This document shows, piece by piece, positions 44,668 through 55,857 of a DNA stretch of 64,000 bases; position 1 is the stretch's first letter; every line of letters starts with the position of its first letter. The stretch covers positions 126,501 to 190,500 of the forward strand of contig RPFO01000348.1 in the NCBI GenBank assembly GCA_009746045.1, read 5' to 3'. The translations under genes were made by a program, and so were the position numbers. The notes beneath the pieces were generated by a model. It had not been told where the DNA came from. It searched no databases and was given only the letters and a program-made list of their open reading frames with translations. Source of the DNA: Mesostigma viride (taxonomy: Eukaryota > Streptophyta > Mesostigmatophyceae > Mesostigmatales > Mesostigmataceae).

Positions 44668-45990
44668 TAGAAGCTCTTAGTAAGCGACAATATTAGCACA
44701 GTCTCCAAGTAGAAGCAGTTCAACAATGATCCAACTTTTTTTCCGGTGAAACGGGTGTTGTTTATTTCCATATACCAGTTAAGTTACGTATACCCAGGTA
44801 ATAATGCCACAAATAGCCAAACACCTAGTTGTGCCTAAATTGGGGTGCCCGCATTAATAAGGCGCGCCCTGCGACCATGCATGGTAGCCATTGTACTGAA
44901 GTCTGAAGATATATATCGGCGTCCGGCATGAGTGTAAAGACCTTATTCATCCCCATGAGTGCATGAAAGACTTCCAATGGGTTGGGGGCATCATTGTTAG
45001 GGCCCGGGTCCCATACTTTGTGTTGTTCCGTCGCCAGGAGCCAGTATCGACGCATGGCCAGATTCAGGAGGATATAAACCGGCGGATCACGGCACCTCTA
45101 GTGTACTCGGCACGTAGCCTCTGAAAACAGTCTCGTTGCGTACTTGCCAAAAAATGGTATGGAGCATCGTCGTACGTAGCCATATCCATGCCATCTGGTT
45201 GGCTGTGAGGCTCGCATCCCGTAATCCCATGACACCGAAAATAACCGTAGATATAGAGTGACGGTGGGTGGTTATGTAATAGCCATCCACTTTGCCCATA
45301 TACCCAGCAGCCATTGCCAAACCCCTGCGAGTTGGCAGTCCAGAAATCTGTGTTCAATTGTTTCATCTGGAAAGGTGCATAAGCACGCCGCCACGTGGGA
45401 GTACCGATGGTGCAGTTGGGAGTTGACCCAGATGGCCCGGTGCATTAGCAGGTGCATTAGCACGTGACGCAGTCACGTGTCTATTAATTAATTAATTAAT
45501 TAATTAATTAATTAGCAGGTGCTGGACGTCAGCCGGCCCCGCGTTTGTCGACCAATCAGGGTGATCCACTGCCAAGGTAATGCTCTTGATCCAGGTGTAG
45601 CCCGGCTACTCGGGGTGCCATCGGAGGCGACCCGGGTGCATCCTGTGATGTTTATGTAGAAGAAGCCGGTATCCCCAATCTGCCGTGTCTCGAAGAGGCA
45701 CTTCGTCATTGGGGTGCCGCCCGTTGTGAGGACCCACCCAAACTCTAGCGCCGGGTCCAGAGCGAGCGTGTCAAGGCGCCCCTTGCCAACATGCGCCCTT
45801 GTGGTGTCGCGTATCACTGTGGTGGGGTCCAGAGTTATGCACACTGCAGCATGCTAGGAAACTCAGTGCACGGAGCAAATGCCAAATGGCTTGCATGTGG
45901 ACGACGAGACACCTTGGCCGCATTAGGATAGAGTGGCATATGTACTGCTGGCCAGCCGTCAACGATGGCTGGCCAGAAGTTTGTGTAAGT
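44668..45990 (-). mobile_element. LINE zf-RVT-type C-terminal fragment (copy 2), interrupted
   Basis: Minus-strand pieces in order: DPALEFGWVLTTGGTPMTKC near 45730, HRAIWVNSQLHHRYSHVAACL near 45430, CTFPDETIEHRFLDCQLAGVW (a zf-RVT Cys/His cluster) near 45370, AWIWLRTTMLHTIFWQVRNE near 45180, and MRRYWLLATEQHKVWDPG near 45050. Frameshifts and a small nested insertion (45456-45510) break it. It is paralogous to the fragment at 38640-38982. Confidence 0.75.
45444..45522 (+). mobile_element. 55-bp micro-insertion with 12-bp target duplication
   Basis: ATTAGCAGGTGC occurs at 45444-45455 and 45511-45522. Between them lie CACGTGACGCAGTCACGTG, a perfect 8-bp-stem hairpin with a GCA loop, then TCTATTAATT and TTAA repeats. 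The same hairpin/tail motif ends the LINE at 31458-31505, so this is a LINE insertion truncated almost to its tail. Confidence 0.85.
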
Positions 45991-46193
45991 TAACTCTAAC
46001 TCACTGATCTGTGACGGACTAACAGTATCAGTTACAACCTGATGTGGTCAGTCCTAACATGACAACTACAGTCCCGGTACTGAAGTTCCGGCTCATCACA
46101 TATACTGAGTACAGCCACGTGTACATGCCACAGCTACTCTAGTCCTGGAATAAACCCAACTCAACTCAACTCAACTCAACTCAACTCAACTCA
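45991..46193 (+). mobile_element. Possible retroposon 3' end with (CAACT)n tail
   Basis: The segment ends in CCTGGAATAAACC and about eight CAACT units (46157-46193). A GGAATAAAC motif also occurs at the 39-kb repeats. The boundaries are guesses. An A14 run at 46326-46339 lies just beyond. Confidence 0.4.
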
Positions 46194-46558
46194 GTGTTGG
46201 CCGGGACGGCCGACAACCGCGGAAAAATGCAGCGCCTACTATAGCAAAATAATATTTGAGATCTTCCGGAGCCTTTTGCGCTTCCATGGCGCCGTGCTCA
46301 TAATCACATTCAAGTGTCAGCCGTAAAAAAAAAAAAAAGAAGTAAATCCCGGCCTTCTCCCGGGACACCTTGTTCATCTGCACCTCAGTCACCACGGGGG
46401 ACAGACGGACGGCAGGAGAGGGACGGAAGGAAAGACGAAGAGATGGGAACTAATATCTTTCTCACCCCCCCCCCCCCTGTGAAACGATGACGGGGTATGT
46501 CACGGTGACCGGCTGACGCATGTCACCTGGCTTCCCTGGTCACATACTGCTCGCTTTT

Positions 46559-46917
46559 AAACATATCACAGGTCGGACAAATATAAATAAAATATGATTC
46601 AAATACTTTTGGCTGCTTACCGGTCGCCATTAGATATTTTGGTCAAAACTGTTTCGCCGTTGGATTAATCTAAATATTTTGGTCAAAAATGTTTCGCCAT
46701 TGGATTAATCTAAATATTTGGGTAAAAAATGTTTCGCCGTTGGATTAATCTAAATATTTTGGTCAAAAATGTTTCGCCGTTGGATTAATCCAAATATTTT
46801 TTGCCGAACGGGGTTCACCGTTGGATTAATTTAGTGGACTAAATATGCAACATTTATAAATCAAATGCGCAAATACGGCCAAATATCATTGATATTTGTC
46901 CGACCTGTGAAACATAT
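46559..46917. mobile_element. 343-bp hAT-type MITE with 8-bp target duplications
   Basis: The element spans 46567-46909. It begins CACAGGTCGGACAAATAT and ends with the exact reverse complement, giving at least 18-bp terminal inverted repeats. It is flanked by AAACATAT at 46559-46566 and 46910-46917, an 8-bp target duplication typical of hAT elements. It has no coding capacity. Inside are about 4.5 copies of a 40-bp repeat containing GTTTCGCCGTTGGATTAATC (46651, 46691, 46731 and 46771). Confidence 0.93.
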
Positions 46918-47439
46918 CACCTATGTATGTACAGTATCTGACCAGATTTCTCGGGTAAACCGGCCGTACTAACGAACCGAAAATTTGTACTAACCAACTG
47001 GTGTCGTTGAGAGCCGGAGCTCTGGCCGCCACCGGGTGTCGTTGAAAACTGGAGCTTTAGCCGCTGCCGTCGACAGCACAACACCACGGGATCATTGCTG
47101 ACCCCGCCGAGTATTCCTTACTGGCCGCTCGCCGTTTAGGTCGTCGTTGAATTCCTTGCGGAATTGCCGCCAACCTATCCAGCGGTCGTTGAATAATGGA
47201 ACCTCTATCTACACCAAGCTCCGCCTTGGTTTCCTAACTGGCTACACTAACTGGCTCTCGATCCGGGAGAGTTAGCTAACCTCGCCAGCAACAAAACCTC
47301 CGATCTAACCAGTGTAACATGCCCGGGTTCAGTTACACCTACATGCACCTGAGCTACGTCGCGAAAGATCAACTGTGCCGGTATTATAGGAAGAATCAAG
47401 GTGGCCTAATGCAGATTGCGCTTCACGACTCGGGGGTCG
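46918..47439. other. Unassigned stretch between the MITE and LTR B
   Basis: No gene or array. Two related GAGCCGGAGCTCTGGCCGCC/GAAAACTGGAGCTTTAGCCGC phrases near 47011 and 47043 suggest internal duplication. It may be internal sequence of the LTR B element. Confidence 0.4.
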
Positions 47440-47996
47440 TGAGATAACTGGCACCGCGACTTGATGCCAAGCTACACACTTATAATGGCTAGCAAGACCA
47501 ATTACAAATGGATAGTTGCCCCAGGTTCAATGTCAGTGTAGGCTTCCACTTTACATTCATCGAACCAAGAGGACGAGACTCTCGTCCTCGGACCAATTGC
47601 ACCTAGGCTAGCCAGCAAGCTGGCAAAGTAGCGCCGACATGGCGCCGACCTTCCAGAGTATTCAGAAACAGTCCACAAGATCCTGGGGTCGACATCGACC
47701 CTTGCCTACAGGATCCACGCATGAGTACAAGATCTCAACCAGCTATAAAGTACGCAGCGCGGCGCGACTGCACCGGCCCCTAGTAGAAGATCTCATACAT
47801 CAACCTAGGCCCAAAATAACTCGTCCAAATCACACAAACTAGCATAATTCCATGCAAAAGTCCTGACCAAGGGACAATTCCCAAATTAAGTCCCGAAATG
47901 AGTCCCAAAGTCCTACGGACTATGACAACAAGCCAAATTACATAATTTATTTCATTGTTGCGCCCGTTCCAAGGGTCGGACCCGCAACAGTGAGTG
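47440..47996 (-). mobile_element. LTR copy B, inverted relative to copy A
   Basis: The reverse complement from 47996 matches LTR A from TGTTGCGGG(T/C)CCGACCC onward through GGACTTTGGGACTCATTTCG and on to ACGAGACTCTCGTCC-like sequence near 47575. It lacks the nested 374-bp insert. No polypurine tract precedes it, so it is a solo or 5' LTR that has cut into the LINE at 48.0-50.4 kb. The low-coordinate end is approximate. Confidence 0.75.
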
Positions 47997-47999
47997 GTG

Positions 48000-50433
48000 A
48001 TCGGCTTTGAGGCGGGCGGGGTCGCGGTTGTCACCCAGGGCTTGCCGGGCCTGGATGACGTACGGCGGGGAGCCGGCCGGTGCAGGCTGGTGAAGCGGGG
48101 CGGGCGGCGGGGGGGCAGCAGGGCCTCTGCCGCGGGCAGCTTGCCATGCAGCGAGGTGCTGAAGGGCCGATGCCGGGCCGGCAGCGGGCAGCTGGGCGTG
48201 GCTGGCTGCGGGATGTCCAGCGCGTCGACGAACTCCTCTGCCGCGCGCTTGTGGGCGCGTTTTTCAGGGAAGTCCTCCAGAGCGGCGTCAGATTTCTCAA
48301 GCAACTGCAGTGTGCTCTAATCAGGTGGTGCCACGTGCTTACGAAAGTGGGAGGGGAATCGCAGGCGGATGCGGGCGGTGACGATGCGATGATCGGAGCG
48401 CCCCAGGAGGATCACGTGCGAGCGATCGAGCAGCTAGTACAGATAGCAGATCCTTGATGACGCTTTCGCATTACAACATAGTCCTGATGCAGCGCCGTTG
48501 GGTTAGTTCAGTGCCAGTTGGCGAGGTGACATGTGTGACCAAAGCATCTGGACTATGTGGAAAGCGGGTGTTCAGTGGCAGGTACCAAATCGCATGTCGT
48601 AAGCAAATCAGCAAAAAGTTCAGTGTTGGCATTGGAGACTGTACCGTTTGGGGCGTGCTGACATCCGCCAGTACCCGGTGGTAGCGTGGCGTAATTGGCG
48701 TCCAGTAGCAGAGCGAGGTAGTTGCGACCACGGGTGCCGTTCGCCAGGTTCTCGAGCGCAGCAAAGAAGTCCTTGCGATCTTGTTCAGGGTAACCGGAGT
48801 GGGGTGCGTAACCGACGCCCACCGTCAGGGCGTAGGTCGAGTGGCCCTCCACCGAATGGAAGGTGGCCACGAGGAGGCGAGCGTTGACCAGCTGGGGTTC
48901 GCCCATGTGTCGTACGGCAAGCGGGAAGCAGAGGAGACCGACGCCCCCGTTCCCGGTGCCGTCGCCGCCTCCGTAATGAAACCGCCAGCCGTCGATGTCG
49001 TCAGCAGCAAGGGTGCAGTCGATCCGCGGGCCGATGCAGTGCGCCTGTGTAATCTTGGATTCCCAGGATGGCGATATTATTGTCCATGCAGAAACCAATA
49101 AGATTGGAGACTCGATGGCACTGACAGTCGTCGCTGCGCAGACAGTGACAGTGGTCAGCGTCGGGCTGGCGCGTGCGGGCGTTGAAGGTGGCGATGACCA
49201 ATGGCGCGTGTTGACCGAAAAGCGGGGTGCAGGCGGGGGTGGGGGCGGAGGTGGAGCAGGGTGGTGATGGGGGTGGGGGTGGAGGTGGTGGGATAGGCCC
49301 GGGGGCGGGTTGAGGACTTATGCTTTCAATCACCGTTTCTATTCTTCCTGCCAACGCGTCGAGGCGACGCCGACGGTTGGCTCGGGTGGCCAGGTAGAAT
49401 GAGTCTGCGTCTGTACGCATAAGAAATGCGTGCAGTCTGAGGAGGTTTCGGAGGCGGCCGCGCGAGGCGGGGCGAACCTGGCTCACTGCCGACCCGTTGC
49501 TCTCTCTCTGACAGCCCGAGGGCTGCGAAGGCAAAGGGGCGGGAAGGGGAGTTAGGCAAATCCCACTGCTAGAGCCACCGAGCCGCGGGGCCGCGGGGCC
49601 GCGAGCGTCGTCATTATTAGGTGAGAAGGGTTCGCAGCGCGAGCTCCGGCTCGGGTGCAAAGCGAACGAATTTATTAGGGGGACGGCCAAGCCGGGCAGC
49701 AATACCTGAGCTGAAGTTGCCCCGGCGGCCCGTTGCTAGCCAGGGTAGAAGTCCGCAGGTGGAGGTTATTGGCCCTGAGGATAGCCGCTACACTACCGCC
49801 TCGTCTGCCATTACAGTAGAGGACAGCTCGGATGAGGATTACATCCCCATCTAGTTGGGGAATGATGCAGCCGATATTTGTTTAAACTTTTGTGTAATTA
49901 TTTTTTCTAATGGGGTTAGCATAGTACTCCGTGGCATGCCTTTGCGCATGACACGCAAGTACTTACTTACTTTGCCCCGGCGGATCTCCCCACACGTGCT
50001 GGGGAGCAGGTGACCGTCGATGCCGGTGGCGATGGCGGTGACGGCGGGGGCCGAGCAGGGCGCTGGGGGGCTGGAACGGCGGTATCCATGGGGGTCGCCG
50101 TCATTGAGGAAGGTCCTGGCCGTTAATGCGGACGATGAAGACGCCACTACAGAGGCGGGCATAGATGCTGCACCGGTGTTGCGGGTTGGCCTGCTTGGCT
50201 GCCCGTGCCTGGTGGACCTCCGGCCGGTTCAGGGCGGCAGCCTGGGCCTCAAGCTGCTCCGGGGTATAGTGATCGTCCATGCTCAGTTGGGTATCGTGGA
50301 GGTTATTCCGGCGGGCCTTCTGCACCTGCAGTTTGTCCTCCTTGCTGTGGAATTCCACCAAGACGGGGGCACTTACAGACATACTTTTTGCAAACTTACC
50401 TACTCCATGCAAAATTCTAAGTCCCAAGCGCAC
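48000..50433 (-). mobile_element. LINE with ORF1-like and endonuclease domains (pseudogene)
   Basis: Reading down the minus strand: an ORF1-like RNA-binding segment (VLVEFHSKEDKLQVQKARR, MDDHYTPEQLEAQAAAL) lies near 50360-50200. Next come a Pro/Arg-rich stretch and the start of an endonuclease/exonuclease/phosphatase domain (LVIATFNARTRQ, NLIGFCMDNNIAILGIQD) near 49190-49060. Its continuation (VGVGYAPHSGYPEQDRKDFF, LALLLDANYATL) follows near 48830-48700. A further coding stretch ends at LTR B. Frameshifts separate the parts and the reverse transcriptase is absent. G-rich runs at 49217-49320 sit between the parts. Confidence 0.75.
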
Positions 50434-51323
50434 GCCCTAAGAAGGCAAAAATGAAAAGGCCCCACTTCCCGGTGTACAGTGCAAGTGCCTACAAAGATGT
50501 TTGGGACTATGGACCCGCTGGCGCTTCGCCACTCCTTCGTGAGATCGCAAACTCTCCCAGCCTGCACGAGGAAGCATTTCTAATTTCAACTCCTACATGC
50601 CTCCCATCTTTTACTGGGATTTTTGCGCCTATCCTACGGCTGAGATTCCAGGATAATTGGGCACAGCGTGACCAATTCCAGGCATGACGGCTAACAGCCT
50701 GGTGTCATGTCTAAAGGTTACGTTACCCCGTTAAGGTTAACTTACCGACGGTTCTACGTGCCTAAATTCGAGTTCTCCACTTGTCTTCTCCGCCCCGCAG
50801 CATACGGTTTTCCGTGTTGTACACTTGTCTTCTCCCGGTTAGTTCTGAGTTTTGCAAAAAACATAAGTCCTAAGTCCAAAACCATTTCCCCCTCCTGTTT
50901 GCATGTCATCCACATCAGAGATACACATTTCTGTCAACTTGATTGCTGTTTATTTAAGCACAACATGCCATCATCGTGCGCACATTGGTGCTGGTCCTGG
51001 GGGCCATGGAGCCAAAAACCTTAGCAGTAATAAGCCACTTTGAGAGCATCCTGATGCATGTATTAGCTTGCAAGTAGTTCATTATGTTCTCTATCATCTT
51101 ACATGATTTTGACTTCGAATTTCAATTGGGCTGGTCAGGGTCACCTGCATGCACTTCTTACATGCATTGTTCAGGACACAAGTTTAGTTGAAAAGTCCAA
51201 CGAATGCCGATGAGCAACACCAGGGTGCATGATTGCTCCGCCTACTCTTGTTGCAAGGGTAAGCGAGTCATGGAATGCCTTTGAATGCTCACATATTGCA
51301 CGCTTGAGAACGACAAAAGAATT
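50434..51323. other. Intergenic region downstream of NUP205
   Basis: AT-richer sequence with no recognised gene. On the minus strand, TGTAA at 51162-51158 is a candidate poly(A) signal for NUP205 (3' UTR about 165-180 nt); another occurs near 51100. Confidence 0.4.
51158..51162 (-). terminator. Candidate TGTAA polyadenylation signal of NUP205
   Basis: First TGTAA after the NUP205 stop codon at 51324-51326, read on the minus strand. Assigned by position and by the known chlorophyte preference only. Confidence 0.35.
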
Positions 51324-54300
51324 CTATGAACCCAGTAGAGGCCGTCCCTGCCCATGCGCAGAATATTCGCGGAAAAGGATGTCAATAACCCTCTTTGCCA
51401 GCACGTGCAGGAACCGGGTGCTTTGCTCCTGGTCATCCTGATGGACACAACAACGCACACGTAGGCCCAACCACCACAAGCAAGAACAAGAGAAGATAAG
51501 CAACGACAGGCTCTAAAAATTAACTTCAGTACTCTTCAAGGGTGCATTACCTCGTGGAATACATGCAGGCACTTGCACACAAAAACTCATAGCACAGCGA
51601 GTGCAGAGGCAGGCTTGACAGGATACTCATAGATCCAGTGCATACACTGTGCTTGGTTGCGGGTAACACACCAGACACCTCATGTTTATTACAATGTAGT
51701 GAAATAACACACCAGCGCTAAGTCAAGAAAATGGGTAGGCTTACCGCCATCCCCCTCCCCCTTTATAGAAAAACCTCCCCAGCAAGGCGGTGTGGGGTGT
51801 GGGGGGGTGACCTGTGCCAGAAATATATCTTTTCAATTTTTTTTCTAAAATCTAGCCGCGAGTACCGTGACCCTAATGCACCATGTAGCACAAGATAATA
51901 CGAGCGTTAGCTCACAAATGGCACAATTCTGTTGAGTGTCGACCAAACCTGTGCTGTAACTGCTATTTGTCTCATCGATACACATACATACATAGGGGCA
52001 ACTTCCAAACACACGCCACACACAATAAAGAGGCCCCTTCGAACCCACCGGTCGCACCTACGTTTGACCCAGAACTTTCGCAATAAACCCTACAGCATGC
52101 ATGGCAGTCGGCACTTGGGATGGCTTGGCGTTTCAAGGAAAGAAAGTAGCCGAACAAACCCCAGCAGCAACAACATCAGCAGCTTGTGATTTACAGCAAA
52201 ACTTTACCACACATGGTTGAGAATATTCCACAGATCAAAGAGCCCTGCCCTGTGCCCACTAGCTGCAGACAAGGCTGCCACTACCCACCACGTGACGGGA
52301 CCTGCACACACTGCCTGCCCCTAATTTGTGATGTGACGCGGCGCGCCCACCCACCCACCTTGATGGCCAGAAGCCGGTTGGCCACCGGCCCGAGCTGCTC
52401 GCTCAGCTCCTCCACCTCCACTTTGCTCCCGAGCCACGCGCTACCGCCGCCTGGCGACCTCATCCCCCCCCCTGCCGTCGGGTACGGGGAGTAGGGTGAG
52501 CGCAGGCTCGGGTCCCCCAGAGGCGTTGCAGGGCCGCGACCTGCCCCCGGCGGTGTGGCGGCCGTGCTGGCGGGCCGCCCGCTGCCTGGCGGCTGCGTGG
52601 TGTCCAGGTGCAGCAACAGGATGTGGAGGCTCTTCTCGCACAGCAGCAGCCAGCGGCGCTGCTCCTGCTCCTTTTGGGAGACCGCGTGGGATAGGGCCAG
52701 CAGTGCTGCGTGGTGCCTGCGCGAACAAGGCCCGGTGGGCAGATGCCAGCGCAAGTGTGGCAGGGACGAGGCATGGGGGCCGCATGGGACGTGCTTCAGC
52801 GAAAGGGGCCGGGCCTGCCGCGTGGCCATGGCCACATGGGATGACACGTTTGCCATGTCAAACAAAGGGATGCTGCGGGTGACAGTGCACAACAATCCTG
52901 GGGTCTGGCACGTGGAACCGGCATGACAGCAAACTTGCGCATCAGGAAACATGAGCATCAGCAAACGTGCCCAGCAAGCGTGCGCATCAGCAAACATGAG
53001 CATCAGCAAACGTGCCCAGCAAGCGTGCGCATCAGCAAACATGAGCATCAGCAAACGTGCCCAGCAAGCGTGCGCATCAGCAAACATGAGCATCAGCAAA
53101 CGTGCCCAGCAAGCGTGCGCATCAGCAAACATGAGCATCAGCAAACGTGCCCAGCAAGCGCGAGCATCAGGAAACATGAGCATCAGCAAACGTGCCCAGC
53201 AAGCGCGCGCATCAGGAAACATGAGCATCAGCAAACGTGCCCAGCAAGCGCGAGCATCAGGAAACATGAGCATCAGCAAACGTGCCCAGCAAGCGTGAGC
53301 ATCAGCAAACATGAGCATCAGCAAACGTGCCCAGCAAGCGTGCGCATCAGCAAACATGAGCATCAGCAAACGTGCCCAGCAAGCGTGCGCATCAGGAAAC
53401 ATAAGCATCAGCAAACGTGCCCAGCAAGCGCGAGCATCAGGAAACATGAGCATCAGCAAACGTGCCCAGCAAGCGTGAGCATCAGCAAACGTGCCCAGCA
53501 AGCGTGCGCATCAGCAAACGTGCCCAGCAAGCGTGCGCATCAGGAAACATGAGCATCAGCAAACGTGCCCAGCAAGCGCGAGCATCAGGAAACATGAGCA
53601 TCAGCAAACGTGCCCAGCAAGCGCGAGCATCAGGAAACATGAGCATCAGCAAACGTGCCCAGCAAGCGTGCGCATCAGGAAACATGAGCATCAGCAAACG
53701 TGCCCAGCAAGCGTGCGCATCAGGAAACATGAGCATCAGCAAACGTGCCCAGCAAGCGCGAGCATCAGGAAACGTGAGCATCAGCAAACGTGCCCAGCAA
53801 GCGCGAGCATCAGCAAACATGAGCATCAGCAAACGTGCCCAGCAAGCGTGCGCATCAGGAAACATGAGCATCAGCAAACGTGCCCAGCAAGCGCGAGCAT
53901 CAGGAAACATGAGCATCAGCAAACGTGCCCAGCAAGCGTGCGCATCAGGAAACATGAGCATCAGCAAACGTGCCCAGCAAGCGTGCGCATCAGGAAACAT
54001 GAGCATCAGCAAACGTGCCCAGCAAGCGCGAGCATCAGGAAACGTGAGCATCAGCAAACGTGCCCAGCAAGCGCGAGCATCAGCAAACATGAGCATCAGC
54101 AAACGTGCCCAGCAAGCGTGCGCATCAGGAAACATGAGCATCAGCAAACGTGCCCAGCAAGCGCGAGCATCAGGAAACATGAGCATCAGCAAACGTGCCC
54201 AGCAAGCGTGCGCATCAGGAAACATGAGCATCAGCAAACGTGCCCAGCAAGCGCGAGCATCAGGAAACATGAGCATCAGCAAACGTGCCCAGCAAGCGCG

Positions 54301-55824
54301 AGCATCAGGAAACATGAGCATCAGCAAACGTGCCCAGCAAGCGCGCGCATCAGGAAACATGAGCATCAGCAAACGTGCCCAGCAAGCGTGCGCATCAGCA
54401 AACATGAGCATCAGCAAACGTGCCCAGCAAGCGCGAGCATCAGGAAACATGAGCATCAGCAAACGTGCCCAGCAAGCGTGCGCATCAGGAAACATGAGCA
54501 TCAGGAAACGTGCCCAGCAAGCGCGAGCATCAGGAAACATGAGCATCAGCAAACGTGCCCAGCAAGCGTGCGCATCAGGAAACATGAGCATCAGCAAACG
54601 TGCCCAGCAAGCGTGAGCATCAGGAAACATGAGCATCAGCAAACGTGCCCAGCAAGCGTGCGCATCAGGAAACATGAGCATCAGCAAACGTGCCCAGCAA
54701 GCGCGAGCATCAGGAAACATGAGCATCAGCAAACGTGCCCAGCAAGCGCGAGCATCAGGAAACATGAGCATCAGCAAACGTGCCCAGCAAGCGTGAGCAT
54801 CAGGAAACATGAGCATCAGCAAACGTGCCCAGCAAGCGTGCGCATCAGGAAACATGAGCATCAGCAAACGTGCCCAGCAAGCGCGAGCATCAGGAAACAT
54901 GAGCATCAGCAAACGTGCCCAGCAAGCGTGCGCATCAGGAAACATGAGCATCAGCAAACGTGCCCAGCAAACGTGCCCAGCAAGCGTGCGCATCAGGAAA
55001 CATGAGCATCAGCAAGCGTGCCCAGCAAGCGTGCGCATCAGCAAACATGAGCATCAGCAAACGTGCCCAGCAAGCGTGCGCATCAGGAAACATGAGCATC
55101 AGCAAACGTGCCCAGCAAGCGTGCGCATCAGGAAACATGAGCATCAGCAAACGTGCCCAGCAAGCGCGAGCATCAGGAAACATGAGCATCAGCAAACGTG
55201 CCCAGCAAGCGTGCGCATCAGGAAACATGAGCATCAGCAAACGTGCCCAGCAAGCGCGAGCATCAGCAAACATGAGCATCAGCAAACGTGCCCAGCAAGC
55301 GTGCGCATCAGCAAACATGAGCATCAGCAAACGTGCCCAGCAAGCGTGCGCATCAGCAAACATGAGCATCAGCAAATGTGCCCAGCAAACGTGCCCAGCA
55401 AGCGTGCGCATCAGGAAACATGAGCATCAGCAAGCGTGCCCAGCAAGCGCGAGCATCAGCAAACATGAGCATCAGCAAGCGTGCCCAGCAAGCGTGCGCA
55501 TCAGCAAGCGTGAGCATCAGCAAGCGTGCCCAGCAAGCGCGAGCATCAGCAGGAAGCCACCTCCGACCAAGAAACAGCGCAGTCCACAAGGGCTGCTCCT
55601 AGTGACTTCACCCAAAGGCCAAAGCTTCCTCCAAGAAAGAGGCATTTATAACGGATATGACTGGCAAGAAGTCACCAAGAACACCCACACGTAGATGCAG
55701 CAGCTGCCCACGACGGACAGCTGTTCCCGCTTAGTCGGCAACGTCTTGGTGCACTAAAGGTCACGCCATGGTAGCCAGGGCCATGATACACACATGGACG
55801 GGGCTGGGCATGCAGCCTCTTAGG

Positions 55825-55857
<33 letters not shown>

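Noticed and set aside
50451-50687. Plus-strand 78-codon ORF downstream of NUP205
   Set aside because: No family similarity, no repeat in frame and no splice or promoter context; likely chance.
52281-55423. Long ORFs with repeats such as MSISKRAQQACASGN
   Set aside because: 45-bp intronic array between two NUP205 exons; both strands and several frames are open.
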